Origin: an uncultured Ruminococcus sp.
GTDB taxonomy: Bacteria > Bacillota > Clostridia > Oscillospirales > CAG-272
NCBI GenBank assembly: GCA_902797495.1
Contig: CADBTH010000005.1
Location: 1 to 33,556 of the forward strand
Length of the DNA stretch: 33,556 bases
Reading direction: 5' to 3'
Positions 16,801 through 26,570 of this stretch are shown piece by piece. Under the pieces are notes generated by a model that had not been told where the DNA came from, did no database searches, and was given only the letters and a program-made list of their open reading frames with translations. The position numbers and the translations under genes were made by a program. Each line of letters opens with the position of its first letter. The stretch's first letter is position 1.

Positions 16801-19800
16801 ATGTCCGATAAAACTATGCGGCAGATCTTTTCAAAATACACTCCGATGAACAAAGGTCAGAGCGATCTGTTCGATAATGCATCTGACATCAGAGTGAGGG
16901 CTGATAAGTCGAGAAAGATGTACGAGATCTTTTTCTCTTATCCGACTACTGTCAAAACCAAAATCATATCTGAACTCGAAAGAAACCTTGCGGAGTTTTA
17001 CGACCTTGAATCCGTAAGGCTTTTTCCTACGTTTCCTCCCGAATCTTTCTCGGAAGATTTTGTTCCCGAGATCATAGAAAGCGCAAAGAAAGACGGAACT
17101 GCCGTAAAGGGCTTTTTTAAAGATTACAAAGCTACCGTCAACGGCGATACGCTGAAACTCGAGATACCGTTTGAGAGCGCGGCGGGCGTGATACTGGATC
17201 TTGCCAAAACAGAAACGGTCATAAGCAATATTATAAGAAGTGAGTTTTCGCTTGATTACAAAGTAAGCATAGTATATACTCAGGGAGACGACGGGATAGA
17301 GAGCTATCTTGAGTCTCGTGAATCAGCGGCGAGATCCGTATATGACAGTGAGCTCAGACGTTCCCTTGAAGCCGCTGCTGAAGAGAAGGCGGCGATGCTC
17401 GAATCGGGAGAGACAAAACCCGATCTCGAAAAGAAAGCGTCTTTATTCGACGACAGAGCGCATTATTTGAAGCCGGACGGCGAGAACCCCGTTTCCGGAT
17501 GCTTCACGTTTGATATTTCATCTCCCGAACTACTTATCGGAAGTGAGTTTCAAATTGTCGGCAACGTACAGTTGAGACACGCCGTAAAATCGTATGCGTC
17601 CGCAGTTTTGCTCGGTCAGATCTTCAAATATGAAGAGCGCGAGCTCAGAGGCGGAGATAAATTCAGTATAACGGTAGGGATCACCGACAAGGATTCGTCG
17701 GTCTATATAAAAAAAGTCATATCCGTTGACGAACTCTCCGAATGGAGCTCAAAGCTGAAACCGGGTAAATATATCGCGGTAAAAGGCTCGATCAAGCCCG
17801 ATAAATTCGACGGTGAGTACTGTATGAATCCTCAGGGTATCATGCAGATCAAACGGATCGGGCGTTCGGATCGTTCCGACGAAAAAAGGATCGAACTGCA
17901 TCTTCACACCAATATGTCGGAGGCGGACGCTCTGATAAAACCGGAAGAAGCTGTCATGACGGCATATAAATGGGGTCATCCCGCCGTTGCGATCACGGAT
18001 CACGGAAATCTCCAGGGCTTTCCCATGGCAATGCTGACCGCCGAAAAGATCGCTAAGGACGGCGGCGACATCAAAGTCATTTACGGGATCGAGGCTTATT
18101 ACGTAGACGACACTGCAAGGTGCGTTTACGGCGATTACACAGGTTCCTTTGACGACGAATTCATAGTTTTCGATATCGAGACGACGGGCCTTTCCAACGT
18201 TAACGACCGTATTACCGAGATCGGCGCCGTAAAGGTCAAAGGCAACGAGATACTTGAAAGATACGATACGTTCGTTAATCCCGGAATGCCGATACCCGAG
18301 AAGATCACGGAGCTTACCGGGATCACGAACGAGATGGTATCCGACGCGAGACCGATCGAAGAAGTGCTGCCGGAGTTCTTCGGATTTATCGGAGACAGAC
18401 TTCTGATCGCTCACAATGCGAACTTTGACACGGGGTTCATAAGACGCGCCGCGGAAAGATGCAGGATGAATTTTGAGAATCCTTATCTTGATACTGTCGC
18501 GATGTCTCATTACGTCAACCCCGATATCAAAAACCACAAGCTTGATACTCTTGCCGATTACTATATGCTCGGCGACTTCAACCATCACAGAGCTTGCGAC
18601 GACGCTGAGATGCTCGCGCTGATCTTCTTCAAAATGACGGACAAGCTGCGCGAAGAGGGCGTCACCGATTTCGGAACGATGACGGACGTCATGAGTGAGA
18701 GATCCGATCCGCTTAAACTGAGGCCTTACCATCAGATCATTCTCGTCAAGAATCTTACCGGACTCAAGAATCTCTATAAACTCGTTTCCGACTCGTATCT
18801 TCAGTTCTTCAGAAGATACCCGAGATTCCCGAAGACGCATATCGAAGAGTACAGAGAAGGGCTCCTCATCGGATCGGCGTGCGAAGCGGGAGAACTGTAT
18901 CAGGCAATACTTAACGGCAGACCCGAGACCGAGATCGAAAAAATAGCGGAGTTCTACGATTATCTAGAGATCCAGCCGGTTTCAAACAACTCTTTCATGA
19001 TCAATGAAGGAACGGTCAGCAGTGAAGAAGACCTCAGAGAGATCAATCGCAAGATCTACGCACTCGGTAAGAAGCTCGGAAAACCGGTCGTAGCGACGTC
19101 CGACGCACATTATCTCGATCCCGAAGACGAGATATACAGAAGAATACTTCTCACGGGTAAAAAGTTCAAGGACGCCGACAGAGTAACGGAGCTTTATTTT
19201 AAGACGACCGATGAGATGCTTGAGGAATTCTCGTATTTCGGCGAAGATATCGCACGCGAACTTGTCATAGAAAACCCCGCAAAGATAAGCGGCATGATAG
19301 AGCGTATCAGACCGATACCCGAGGGGAAATATGACCCGCATATCGACGGTTCGGACGACGAGCTCAGAAACAAATGCTATTCTATGGCGCACGATATGTA
19401 CGGAGATCCGCTCCCTAAGGAGGTTTCGGAGCGTCTTGACAAAGAACTCGGTTCAATTATTAAGTACGGTTACTCCATCATGTACATAATCGCAAAGAAA
19501 CTCGTTGAAAACAGCGAGGAAAAGGGGTATCAGGTCGGTTCGCGAGGCTCTGTCGGCTCGTCGATCGCAGCATTTTTTGGGGGGATCACGAAAGTCAACG
19601 CGCTTCCTCCTCACTACAGATGCCCAAAGTGCCGGTATAATGACTTTGAGTCCGGAAAAGCTTACGGCTCCGGTTTCGATATGCCGGAAAAGGACTGTCC
19701 CGTGTGCGGAACTCCTCTGATACGCGACGGGCACGATATACCTTTCGAGACTTTTCTCGGGTTCAAAGGAGACAAGGTTCCCGATATCGACCTCAATTTC

Positions 19801-21216
19801 TCCGGAGACGTACAGTCTGACGCTCACAAATTTACCGAAGTACTCTTCGGTAAAGGTCACGCCTTCCGCGCGGGAACGATCGGAACGCTTGCCGATAAAA
19901 CGGCTTACGGTCTGACTGTAAAGTATCTCGAGGAAAAGGGAATAACTCTTCCGAAAGCCGAGGTGGACAGACTCGTCTGCGGGTGCGTCGGCACGAAACG
20001 CACCACGGGGCAGCATCCGGGCGGCATCATCGTCGTTCCGCAGGAATACGAGATTTACGACTTTTCTCCGATTCAGCATCCTGCAGGCGACAAGAGCGTC
20101 ATCACGACTCACTTCGAGTTCAAGTATCTGCACGATACGATACTGAAGCTCGATATACTCGGGCACGATATTCCGACAAAGTACAAGAGGATCGAAGAGT
20201 ACACGGGAACGAATATCCTCGACACTCCGTTGTCCGATCCGAACGTATACAAACTCTTTACGTCAACGGAACCGCTCGGTGTAACGCCGGAACAGTTAAA
20301 AGGCGTCGAGACCGGAACTCTGTGTCTGCCTGAGATGAACACTCCGTTCGTCAGAGGAGTTCTTATAAAATCTCAGCCTAAGACTTTTGCCGACTTGCTT
20401 CAGATCTCCGGTCTGACCCACGGTACCGCCGTTTGGCTCGGAAACGCAGAAGAGCTGATCGAGCAGAAGATATGCACGATCTCCGACGTTATCGGAACGA
20501 GAGACGATATCATGCTTTGTCTGATACACAAGTACGGGCTTGACAATAAAACCGCTTTCGATATAATGGAGAAAGTCAGAAAAGGTAAGGGTCTAACGCC
20601 TGAGCACGAAGCCGCAATGAGGGAAAAGGGAGTACCGGACTGGTATATTGATTCCTGTAAAAAGATCAAGTATATGTTCCCGAAGGCGCACGCCGCGGCA
20701 TACGTTATCGACGCCCTCAGAATGGGCTGGCACAAGATCTATAATCCCATCGAATTCTATGCCGCATATTTCTCCGCAGCTCCAGGCGGCTGCGACGCGA
20801 CCATAGTTTGCAAAGGCAAGAACTACGTTTACAACGCGCTCGACGATCTTGCAAAGATCAGAAACGCTCCCGGCGCTACGCAGAAGGACAAAGAAGTGTT
20901 CAACGCGATTCAGATCGTCAACGAGTGCTATCAGAGGGGAGGCGACTTCCTTCCCGTACACGTAAATAAATCTCACGCGACGAAGTTCGTTCCCGAAAAC
21001 GGGAAGATCAGAATGCCGTTTATTTCTCTGCCCGGTCTCGGCGAGAGCGCGGCTCTGAGTATTATGAAAGCGCGTGACGAAGGCAAGATACACTGTATCG
21101 ACGATCTTAAGACTAACGCGAACGTCGGTAAGACTCTGATCCAGCTTCTTCAGGACAACGGGGCGCTCGACGGGATGAATCAGACAAATCAGATGTCTCT
21201 TTTCGACCTTATGTAA
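16801..21216 (+). CDS. polC: DNA polymerase III alpha subunit, PolC type
   Basis: PolC is the replicative polymerase of low-GC Gram-positive bacteria, with its own proofreading exonuclease. The 1471-residue product is full length. Domains in order: N-terminal domain and OB fold (to about 350), PHP domain starting at ELHLHTNMSEADA near 365, the DnaQ-like 3'-5' exonuclease inserted in it (FDIETTGL near 457, later HNANFDTGF), then the polymerase core. The core has a four-Cys zinc finger (CPKC near 941 and CPVCG) and the catalytic PDIDLNFSGDVQ near 995. CGGAGG precedes ATG 16801, 17 bases after ispG. It ends the cluster at a strong terminator. PolC itself argues for a Firmicutes origin. Confidence 0.98.
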   Translation: MSDKTMRQIFSKYTPMNKGQSDLFDNASDIRVRADKSRKMYEIFFSYPTTVKTKIISELERNLAEFYDLESVRLFPTFPPESFSEDFVPEIIESAKKDGTAVKGFFKDYKATVNGDTLKLEIPFESAAGVILDLAKTETVISNIIRSEFSLDYKVSIVYTQGDDGIESYLESRESAARSVYDSELRRSLEAAAEEKAAMLESGETKPDLEKKASLFDDRAHYLKPDGENPVSGCFTFDISSPELLIGSEFQIVGNVQLRHAVKSYASAVLLGQIFKYEERELRGGDKFSITVGITDKDSSVYIKKVISVDELSEWSSKLKPGKYIAVKGSIKPDKFDGEYCMNPQGIMQIKRIGRSDRSDEKRIELHLHTNMSEADALIKPEEAVMTAYKWGHPAVAITDHGNLQGFPMAMLTAEKIAKDGGDIKVIYGIEAYYVDDTARCVYGDYTGSFDDEFIVFDIETTGLSNVNDRITEIGAVKVKGNEILERYDTFVNPGMPIPEKITELTGITNEMVSDARPIEEVLPEFFGFIGDRLLIAHNANFDTGFIRRAAERCRMNFENPYLDTVAMSHYVNPDIKNHKLDTLADYYMLGDFNHHRACDDAEMLALIFFKMTDKLREEGVTDFGTMTDVMSERSDPLKLRPYHQIILVKNLTGLKNLYKLVSDSYLQFFRRYPRFPKTHIEEYREGLLIGSACEAGELYQAILNGRPETEIEKIAEFYDYLEIQPVSNNSFMINEGTVSSEEDLREINRKIYALGKKLGKPVVATSDAHYLDPEDEIYRRILLTGKKFKDADRVTELYFKTTDEMLEEFSYFGEDIARELVIENPAKISGMIERIRPIPEGKYDPHIDGSDDELRNKCYSMAHDMYGDPLPKEVSERLDKELGSIIKYGYSIMYIIAKKLVENSEEKGYQVGSRGSVGSSIAAFFGGITKVNALPPHYRCPKCRYNDFESGKAYGSGFDMPEKDCPVCGTPLIRDGHDIPFETFLGFKGDKVPDIDLNFSGDVQSDAHKFTEVLFGKGHAFRAGTIGTLADKTAYGLTVKYLEEKGITLPKAEVDRLVCGCVGTKRTTGQHPGGIIVVPQEYEIYDFSPIQHPAGDKSVITTHFEFKYLHDTILKLDILGHDIPTKYKRIEEYTGTNILDTPLSDPNVYKLFTSTEPLGVTPEQLKGVETGTLCLPEMNTPFVRGVLIKSQPKTFADLLQISGLTHGTAVWLGNAEELIEQKICTISDVIGTRDDIMLCLIHKYGLDNKTAFDIMEKVRKGKGLTPEHEAAMREKGVPDWYIDSCKKIKYMFPKAHAAAYVIDALRMGWHKIYNPIEFYAAYFSAAPGGCDATIVCKGKNYVYNALDDLAKIRNAPGATQKDKEVFNAIQIVNECYQRGGDFLPVHVNKSHATKFVPENGKIRMPFISLPGLGESAALSIMKARDEGKIHCIDDLKTNANVGKTLIQLLQDNGALDGMNQTNQMSLFDLM

Positions 21217-21220
21217 TTAA

Positions 21221-21253
21221 ATACTCCGGGCATATACTGCCCGGAGTATTTTT
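21221..21253. terminator. Shared terminator between convergent polC and P-ATPase genes
   Basis: A perfect 12-bp stem (atactccgggca 21221-21232 with 21238-21249), 5-base loop, then TTTTT for the + strand. On the - strand the hairpin follows the ATPase stop directly and is flanked by an AT-rich tail (atttaatt). It should stop transcription of both genes, more strongly on the + strand. Confidence 0.92.
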
Positions 21254-23942
21254 ACGCCGCAATCTTTTTTCTTATCTGATCGACCGGTATTACGGTAGCC
21301 GAGATTATAAAACATATACCGAGATCGCGTAAGGACACGGGAGTGCATCTGAAGATCTCTCCCCCGAAATATATTATAGTGAGCTGAGCGACTGATACGA
21401 ACGCGATAATAAAGATAAACGCTTTGTTTCCTGAGATGTGAGAGAAGAGTTTTCCGACCGGCGCTCTTGCGTTGAAACTGTTGAACAGACCGCAGAAAAT
21501 GAACAGCGCAAAGAAACACGTCAAAAAATATGTATCGCTTTCAGTCGAAATGATACGTCTGAAAACGGGAAGTTTCAGAAAAGCTATGCACAGCGCAAGC
21601 GTATATAATCCGCAGCAGAGTATTTGACAAGTCATTTTTCCGGTCAGTATCTTTGCGTTTCGTTTCATCGGGGGTCTTTTCACGTATTCTTTAAGCGGGA
21701 TCTCTCCCGCAAAAGCCAGACCTCCGAGAGTATCCATAATAATGTTGACCCACAACATCTGGATCACGGTGATCGGAGATTCAACGCCGATAAACGGACC
21801 TATCAGCGATACGCCCAGCGCACATAGATTCATCGTGAGCTGAAACGTGATAAATTTTCTGATTGATTCAAATACGCATCTTCCGTAAAGGATTGCCTTT
21901 GTGATCGACGAGAAACTGTTATTCGTAAGAATAATATCCGACGCTTCCTTTGCAACGTCGCTACCGCTTCCCATCGCAAAACCGACGTCTGCGGCTTTAA
22001 GAGACGGAGCGTCGTTAATACCGTCTCCCGTCATTCCGGATACGAGCCCGAGTTTTCCGGATATGTCGACGAGCCTCAGTTTATCCTGCGGCATGGCGCG
22101 TGAAACGACCGCGAGTTTCGGCAGTATGGATTTAAGCTCCTCGTCGTCGATCGATCTCAGTTCTTCACCCGATATTGAACGAGTATATTTTTCGTTTATG
22201 ATACCCGCCTCGCGCGCTATAGCTTCCGCGGTATCTCTGTTGTCTCCTGTCACCATCACTACGTGTACTCCGGCGTCTGTCGCTTCACGCACGGAACTTA
22301 CGATATCGTGACGTATCTCGTCGCGTATCGAAATCAAAGCGCAGAAAACATACTCCGTGCTTCTGCTTTCACAGATATCGTCCCAGCATGAAAGGTCGGA
22401 CGTTGTGAGTGCCATAACTCTCGCGCAATCTGTAGTTTCTTCTTTTATAGCCGCAAAGATCCTGCTTTTCATCGACTGGTTTAAAACGTTGACTTTGCCG
22501 TTCTCCGCAAGATAGTATTTACAGGAGGAGAGAAGTTTTTCAGCAGCGCCGAGAGCGGCGCACTTTTTTATTCCGGACGTTTCGTATACGCAGGCAGAAT
22601 ATTTGTTTTGCGAATTGAACTTCAGCTTTTTGCATACCGCAGTCCTACATTTAGAGTCAGTTCCTTTGCAGAAGTTAACAAGCGCCTTTTCAGTCGCCGT
22701 TCTGTAAGTGTTTCCGATCAGATAGTCCGATATCAGCGGAACGAATTCCCTGTACACAGCGTGATTTGAAAGATCTGAACTTTTAATGAATTCTCCGCTT
22801 GAAGTAATAATTTTTCTAACAGACATATTCCCGGTCGTGACGGTGCCTGTTTTGTCTGTGAATAGGACGTTCATACATCCCGCGGTTTCTATTCCGACCA
22901 TCTTTCTGACAAGAACTCCCGATCTCAGCATCTTCTTCATATTTGAAGAAAGAACGACCGTTATCATCATTGGCAGGCCTTCCGGGACTGCCATTACGAT
23001 GACCGAAACGCCGAGCGTCACCGCGTTCAGGATTTCCGAAACTATATATCTTACGTCCTTGATCCTCAGAAGTATGACCGACGCGTTCCATCCGGAGTCA
23101 ATTACTATTGAATTGACAAGATAAGCCGCCATGATCATGAAAGCGGCGAAGTATCCTAAATAGCTTACCGTTTTTGCAAGCTCCGACAGCCTTTCTTTAA
23201 GAGGGCTTTTTCTGTCTTCTCTAACCAGACTGTGAGCGATCTTTCCGTATTCGGTCCTCTCTCCGACGTTTATAACGACGGCTTTGCATTCGCCTTTCGT
23301 GCAAAGACAACCTTTATATATTTTACTCGATTCGGGCGCGGCGTCGCCGTCTGCCGCGACGTCGAATGATTCGCCGTATAAAACGCCGCTCGTTTTTTTG
23401 AGTTCGGCCGCTTCTCCTGTGAGCGGAGCTTGATTTACGCCGACTGAGCCGGATACGACGACGCAATCCGCGGGAATACTCATTCCTGCGGCGACAAGTA
23501 TCAAGTCTCCGGATACTATATCCTCGGAGTTTATCTCGCGTCTTGTTCCGGAACGGATCACGGTCACGTATCCTTTGCCCGATCTTTCGTTCAGCTTTTC
23601 AAAAGCGTTCTCGCTTCCGTACTCGGAGATCGTAGATACGAGAGCGGCGACTAATATCGCGCATGCGATACCTATCGTCTCGGGCCAGTTTATGTTTTTC
23701 ATCATAAACAACACGTTTATGATAAGTGCGCCTATCAGTATCCTGATGATCGGATCGCCGAGATTTTCAGCAAACTTCGCAAGGAATGATTTGCGTTTAT
23801 TCTTAGGCATTTTATTTTTGCCTCTGACCGAACGGCTGAGTGAAACGACGTCTTCAGCGAGTCCTTTATTCAAGTCGGTCACTATTGCGCGTTCAGTATC
23901 TAAGGCGTCGACCGACACGGTTTTTTCGTTGCTTTTTATCAT
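21252..23942 (-). CDS. Cation-transporting P-type ATPase, Ca2+ (P2) type
   Basis: The 896-residue product has the full P-type plan. The actuator domain carries TGEAAELKK, M4 has PEGLP (P2-type Ca2+ site), the phosphorylation site is DKTGT with D363, the hinge is GDGINDAPSLKAADVGFAMG, and M6 has WVNIIMD with the Asn and Asp of the second cation site. This fits export of Ca2+, possibly with Mn2+. Two small departures: the actuator reads TGEA rather than TGES, and the ATP-site KGA is LGA. I start it at the ATG read from 23942, with CGGAG upstream; an open frame extends further upstream without a better start. It lies downstream of the metal-uptake operon on the same strand, separated by a weak hairpin. 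Confidence 0.92.
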   Translation of the reverse strand: MIKSNEKTVSVDALDTERAIVTDLNKGLAEDVVSLSRSVRGKNKMPKNKRKSFLAKFAENLGDPIIRILIGALIINVLFMMKNINWPETIGIACAILVAALVSTISEYGSENAFEKLNERSGKGYVTVIRSGTRREINSEDIVSGDLILVAAGMSIPADCVVVSGSVGVNQAPLTGEAAELKKTSGVLYGESFDVAADGDAAPESSKIYKGCLCTKGECKAVVINVGERTEYGKIAHSLVREDRKSPLKERLSELAKTVSYLGYFAAFMIMAAYLVNSIVIDSGWNASVILLRIKDVRYIVSEILNAVTLGVSVIVMAVPEGLPMMITVVLSSNMKKMLRSGVLVRKMVGIETAGCMNVLFTDKTGTVTTGNMSVRKIITSSGEFIKSSDLSNHAVYREFVPLISDYLIGNTYRTATEKALVNFCKGTDSKCRTAVCKKLKFNSQNKYSACVYETSGIKKCAALGAAEKLLSSCKYYLAENGKVNVLNQSMKSRIFAAIKEETTDCARVMALTTSDLSCWDDICESRSTEYVFCALISIRDEIRHDIVSSVREATDAGVHVVMVTGDNRDTAEAIAREAGIINEKYTRSISGEELRSIDDEELKSILPKLAVVSRAMPQDKLRLVDISGKLGLVSGMTGDGINDAPSLKAADVGFAMGSGSDVAKEASDIILTNNSFSSITKAILYGRCVFESIRKFITFQLTMNLCALGVSLIGPFIGVESPITVIQMLWVNIIMDTLGGLAFAGEIPLKEYVKRPPMKRNAKILTGKMTCQILCCGLYTLALCIAFLKLPVFRRIISTESDTYFLTCFFALFIFCGLFNSFNARAPVGKLFSHISGNKAFIFIIAFVSVAQLTIIYFGGEIFRCTPVSLRDLGICFIISATVIPVDQIRKKIAA

Positions 23943-23970
23943 TGTAAACTCCGTCTTTAACGTTTGTACT

Positions 23971-23976
23971 ATTATA
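23971..23976 (-). promoter_or_regulatory. Possible -10 box for the P-ATPase gene
   Basis: TATAAT on the minus strand, about 30 bases upstream of the ATPase ATG. There is no good -35 at 16-18 bases, so this is only a candidate. Without it the gene would depend on read-through from the metal-uptake operon. Confidence 0.3.
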
Positions 23977-24000
23977 TTTTGTTCACGGAGCCTGTATGAT

Positions 24001-24026
24001 AAAGGACCGCATTTCGGCGGCCCTTT
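24001..24026 (-). terminator. Weak terminator-like hairpin after znuB
   Basis: Read on the minus strand, aaagggccgc pairs with gcggtccttt through 10 bp including one G-U pair, with a 6-base loop, 17 bases after the znuB stop. On the plus strand the same position would be an A-C mismatch, so the hairpin is better on the minus strand. The T-tract is short (cctttat), so it is likely leaky. Confidence 0.55.
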
Positions 24027-24042
24027 GATATATTGTGCGTTA

Positions 24043-24897
24043 TTAAGATTTATCTTTTCTGAAGACGGAGAAAAAGAGATACAGCACGAGATTGACAAGT
24101 ACGACGGATGGACCGATCGGCATTCCGCTCACGAGGAAAGAGATCAGTATACCCGTGACGGTACAGAACGATGAGATTATGACAGACGCAATGATCACCC
24201 TCTTAAATGTTGAGCATATGCGCATCGCGGTGAGTGCGGGAAAAACGATCAGTCCGGAGATCATGACTGCCCCGAGCATTTTCATTCCCATTACCACGGT
24301 AAGCGCTGCGAGTATCGCGATAACGGTTTTGAACCGATCTGTCTTTATCCCCGACGCTTTTGAAAACGTCTCGTCGAAAGTAACGGCGAAAATCCTGTTG
24401 TAATAAAAAATGAAAATTATCAGCACTGATGCGGCAAGCAGAACGGTCGTTACGATATCCGCAGCAGAAGGAGTCAGCAGAGAGGCGGATCCGAACATAC
24501 TTGAACAAACGTCTGTAGTGTTGCCCGTTGCGTACTGGAATATGACGTAACCGACGGCAAGAGCGCTCGTCGAAACGATTGCTACTGCGGAGTCTCCTTT
24601 CAGCCCGTTTTTCTCGTCGAGCTTAAGGATTAGTATCGCGGCTGCGATGACGATCGGTACGGAAATAAGAAGAGAATAAGCGCCGAGTTTTTCGCCGAAT
24701 AATTTTTCGCATATGGCGGCGATCGCCATCGATCCGAAGCCAATGTGAGCCAGTCCGTCTCCGAGCATCGAATATTTTTTAAGTACGAGTGTCACCCCGA
24801 GCAGAGAGGCGCAGACTGATATCAGAAGTCCGATGAAGAGCGAGCCTGCGAACATGGAGAGGATGATACTGTTAGAGAAGATCTCAGTGATGTTCAT
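24043..24897 (-). CDS. znuB: Metal ABC transporter permease (ZnuB family)
   Basis: The 284-residue hydrophobic protein with about eight membrane helices belongs to the ABC-3 family of Zn/Mn/Fe permeases. Family features include GVTLVLKKYSMLGDGLAHIGFGSMA near residue 35 and ALTVVMGMKMLGAVMISGLIVFPALTA near 200. A strong AGGAGG lies within the end of znuC, and the ATG overlaps znuC by 14 bases, so the two are translationally coupled. It forms the membrane channel with ZnuC (ATPase) and ZnuA (binding protein). The metal is not fixed by sequence. Confidence 0.93.
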   Translation of the reverse strand: MNITEIFSNSIILSMFAGSLFIGLLISVCASLLGVTLVLKKYSMLGDGLAHIGFGSMAIAAICEKLFGEKLGAYSLLISVPIVIAAAILILKLDEKNGLKGDSAVAIVSTSALAVGYVIFQYATGNTTDVCSSMFGSASLLTPSAADIVTTVLLAASVLIIFIFYYNRIFAVTFDETFSKASGIKTDRFKTVIAILAALTVVMGMKMLGAVMISGLIVFPALTAMRICSTFKRVIIASVIISSFCTVTGILISFLVSGMPIGPSVVLVNLVLYLFFSVFRKDKS

Positions 24898-25603
24898 GTC
24901 CGCAACCTCCTAAAAAGTGATGGTACAGTTCCGTCTTTTCGTATTCTTCAGTATCTCCGAAGAATTCCGCCGTCTTATTCAGATGGAGGATCTTGTTCGC
25001 GTACTTTGCAACGGTCTTTGTGTCGTGAGAGATCATTATAACGGTTATACCGCCGTCTTTATTCAGCTTATCGATGACGTCGTACATTTCGGCGGTCACG
25101 ATAGGGTCGAGACCGGAAACAGGCTCGTCGAGTATCAGAAGTTTTTCAGAGGCGCACAGAGCTCGTGCAAGCAGAACTCTTTGCTTCTGACCGCCGGAAA
25201 GAGACGTGAAGCTTTTGTTTTTAAGTTTAGCAACGTCAAGAAGTTTCATTTTCTCATCGACCGCAGCTTTATCTGCGGAAGAATAGAAGAAACCTTTTCC
25301 GAGTTTATTACACCTGCCGTGCAGGATAACTTCGTATACGGAAGCGGGGAAGTCGGGATCGATAAAACTCGTCTGAGGAAGATACCCAATCTCTGTATTC
25401 TTCATTTCCTTGTATTCGACAGACCCGGAATCCGGTTTGATCAGGTTGAGAAGGATCTTTGCGAGCGTGCTCTTGCCTGAACCGTTTTCGCCGAGAATGC
25501 AGAGATAATCCCCTTCGTTTACGGTGAAGGATACGTCCTTCAACGCAGCTTTTCCGCCGTAAGAGTATGAAACGTTTCTGCATACTATGATCTCATTTTT
25601 CAT
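24884..25603 (-). CDS. znuC: Metal ABC transporter ATP-binding protein (ZnuC family)
   Basis: The 239-residue ATPase has Walker A GENGSGKST, the Q-loop (GYLPQTSF), the signature LSGGQKQR, Walker B LLILDEP and the switch histidine ISHD. The C-terminal GGCGHEHH is rich in possible metal ligands. The ATG read from 25603 has AAGG about 9 bases upstream; an in-frame TTG at 25609 is less likely. It overlaps the end of znuA by 11 bases. With ZnuB it powers uptake of the metal delivered by ZnuA. Confidence 0.94.
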   Translation of the reverse strand: MKNEIIVCRNVSYSYGGKAALKDVSFTVNEGDYLCILGENGSGKSTLAKILLNLIKPDSGSVEYKEMKNTEIGYLPQTSFIDPDFPASVYEVILHGRCNKLGKGFFYSSADKAAVDEKMKLLDVAKLKNKSFTSLSGGQKQRVLLARALCASEKLLILDEPVSGLDPIVTAEMYDVIDKLNKDGGITVIMISHDTKTVAKYANKILHLNKTAEFFGDTEEYEKTELYHHFLGGCGHEHH

Positions 25604-26570
25604 TTTCAAATGCCTTTCTGAGATTCAAAAGATTTTGCTCCATAATGGATAGGTACGTTGCGCCGCCGTCGAGTTCGCTCTCGGTTATCGTATGACAGGA
25701 ATGAAGAAGCAGCGTTCCGCAGCCGGTATATTTCGATATTGCGTCGGGGACTCCGCTCTGTGACGTCTCAATGTAGAATACGTAATTCAGTCCTTCTTTC
25801 TCAACAACGTCGCAAAGCTTGGCGATAGTCGTCGGGGCAGGCTCGCTCTGTGATGCGCAGCCGTTAAAAGCCGCGTAGCAAGTCAGACCGTATTCTTCGG
25901 CAAAGTATCTGAAAGGGAAGCGGTCGGCAAATACGAGAGTTTTTGACGGTGAATTGTCAAAAAGTTCTTTGAAATCGGAATCGAGTTTATTAAGACTTGC
26001 AACGTATCTTTCGCAATTTGACTTGTAGTAATCGGAATTCGTGCCGTCGAGTCTGCACATGGCGTCGCAAATCGCTTCAGCTGCTTTTGCGGCGTTCAGA
26101 GGCGACGTCCAAACGTGCTCGTCGTATTCATCGCCGTCGCCGCCTTCTTCATCCGCCTCTTCCGATTCGACTATTCCGACGTCGCTCTCTTTTAGAACGT
26201 CGCAGATGTCGCAAAGCGAAAGAAAAACGGGAGAGTCTGCACCTGACGAAGCGATCATGTCTTTGATCTTCATTACCCAATCCGAGTCCGTTTCACCGCC
26301 GACGTAAATAAAGAGGTCGCACTTCATTATTCTGTCGATATCCGACGGGTCGTCGCCGGTATAACTGTGACTGTCGGATCCGGGCCTCAGAAGCATCGAA
26401 ACACTCGCTCTGTCTCCCGCGATCTGCCTTGCAAAGTCAAACTGTGGAAACACCGTACCGATCACGTTAAGATTATGATCATTATTTTCTGTCGCCGCGC
26501 ATGACGCAAGAGACATAACCGCCGCTATAAGCAGAAGCATTATTATAATATCAGTCGCAATTTTTTTCAT
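25593..26570 (-). CDS. znuA: Metal-binding lipoprotein of ABC transporter (ZnuA family)
   Basis: The 325-residue lipoprotein has a signal ending in LASC (lipidated C24) and the cluster A-I metal-receptor fold. Candidate ligands are H68 (SDSHSY) and H152 (DEHVWTSPLNA). Between them, about residues 135-151, lies an acidic loop of Glu, Asp and Gly in place of the His-rich loop of classical ZnuA. The usual third histidine motif is replaced by ADRFPFRYFAEEYGL; from memory, related Clostridia carry a similar version, so this may be a clade with its own ligand set. AGGA lies just before the ATG, and the gene overlaps the regulator by 20 bases. Zn, Mn or Fe are all possible. Confidence 0.92.
   Translation of the reverse strand: MKKIATDIIIMLLLIAAVMSLASCAATENNDHNLNVIGTVFPQFDFARQIAGDRASVSMLLRPGSDSHSYTGDDPSDIDRIMKCDLFIYVGGETDSDWVMKIKDMIASSGADSPVFLSLCDICDVLKESDVGIVESEEADEEGGDGDEYDEHVWTSPLNAAKAAEAICDAMCRLDGTNSDYYKSNCERYVASLNKLDSDFKELFDNSPSKTLVFADRFPFRYFAEEYGLTCYAAFNGCASQSEPAPTTIAKLCDVVEKEGLNYVFYIETSQSGVPDAISKYTGCGTLLLHSCHTITESELDGGATYLSIMEQNLLNLRKAFENEK

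Noticed and set aside
17749..18840. Minus-strand open frame of 363 codons inside polC
   Set aside because: Antisense to the PHP/exonuclease part of an intact polC, with no recognisable domain; an artefact of codon bias.
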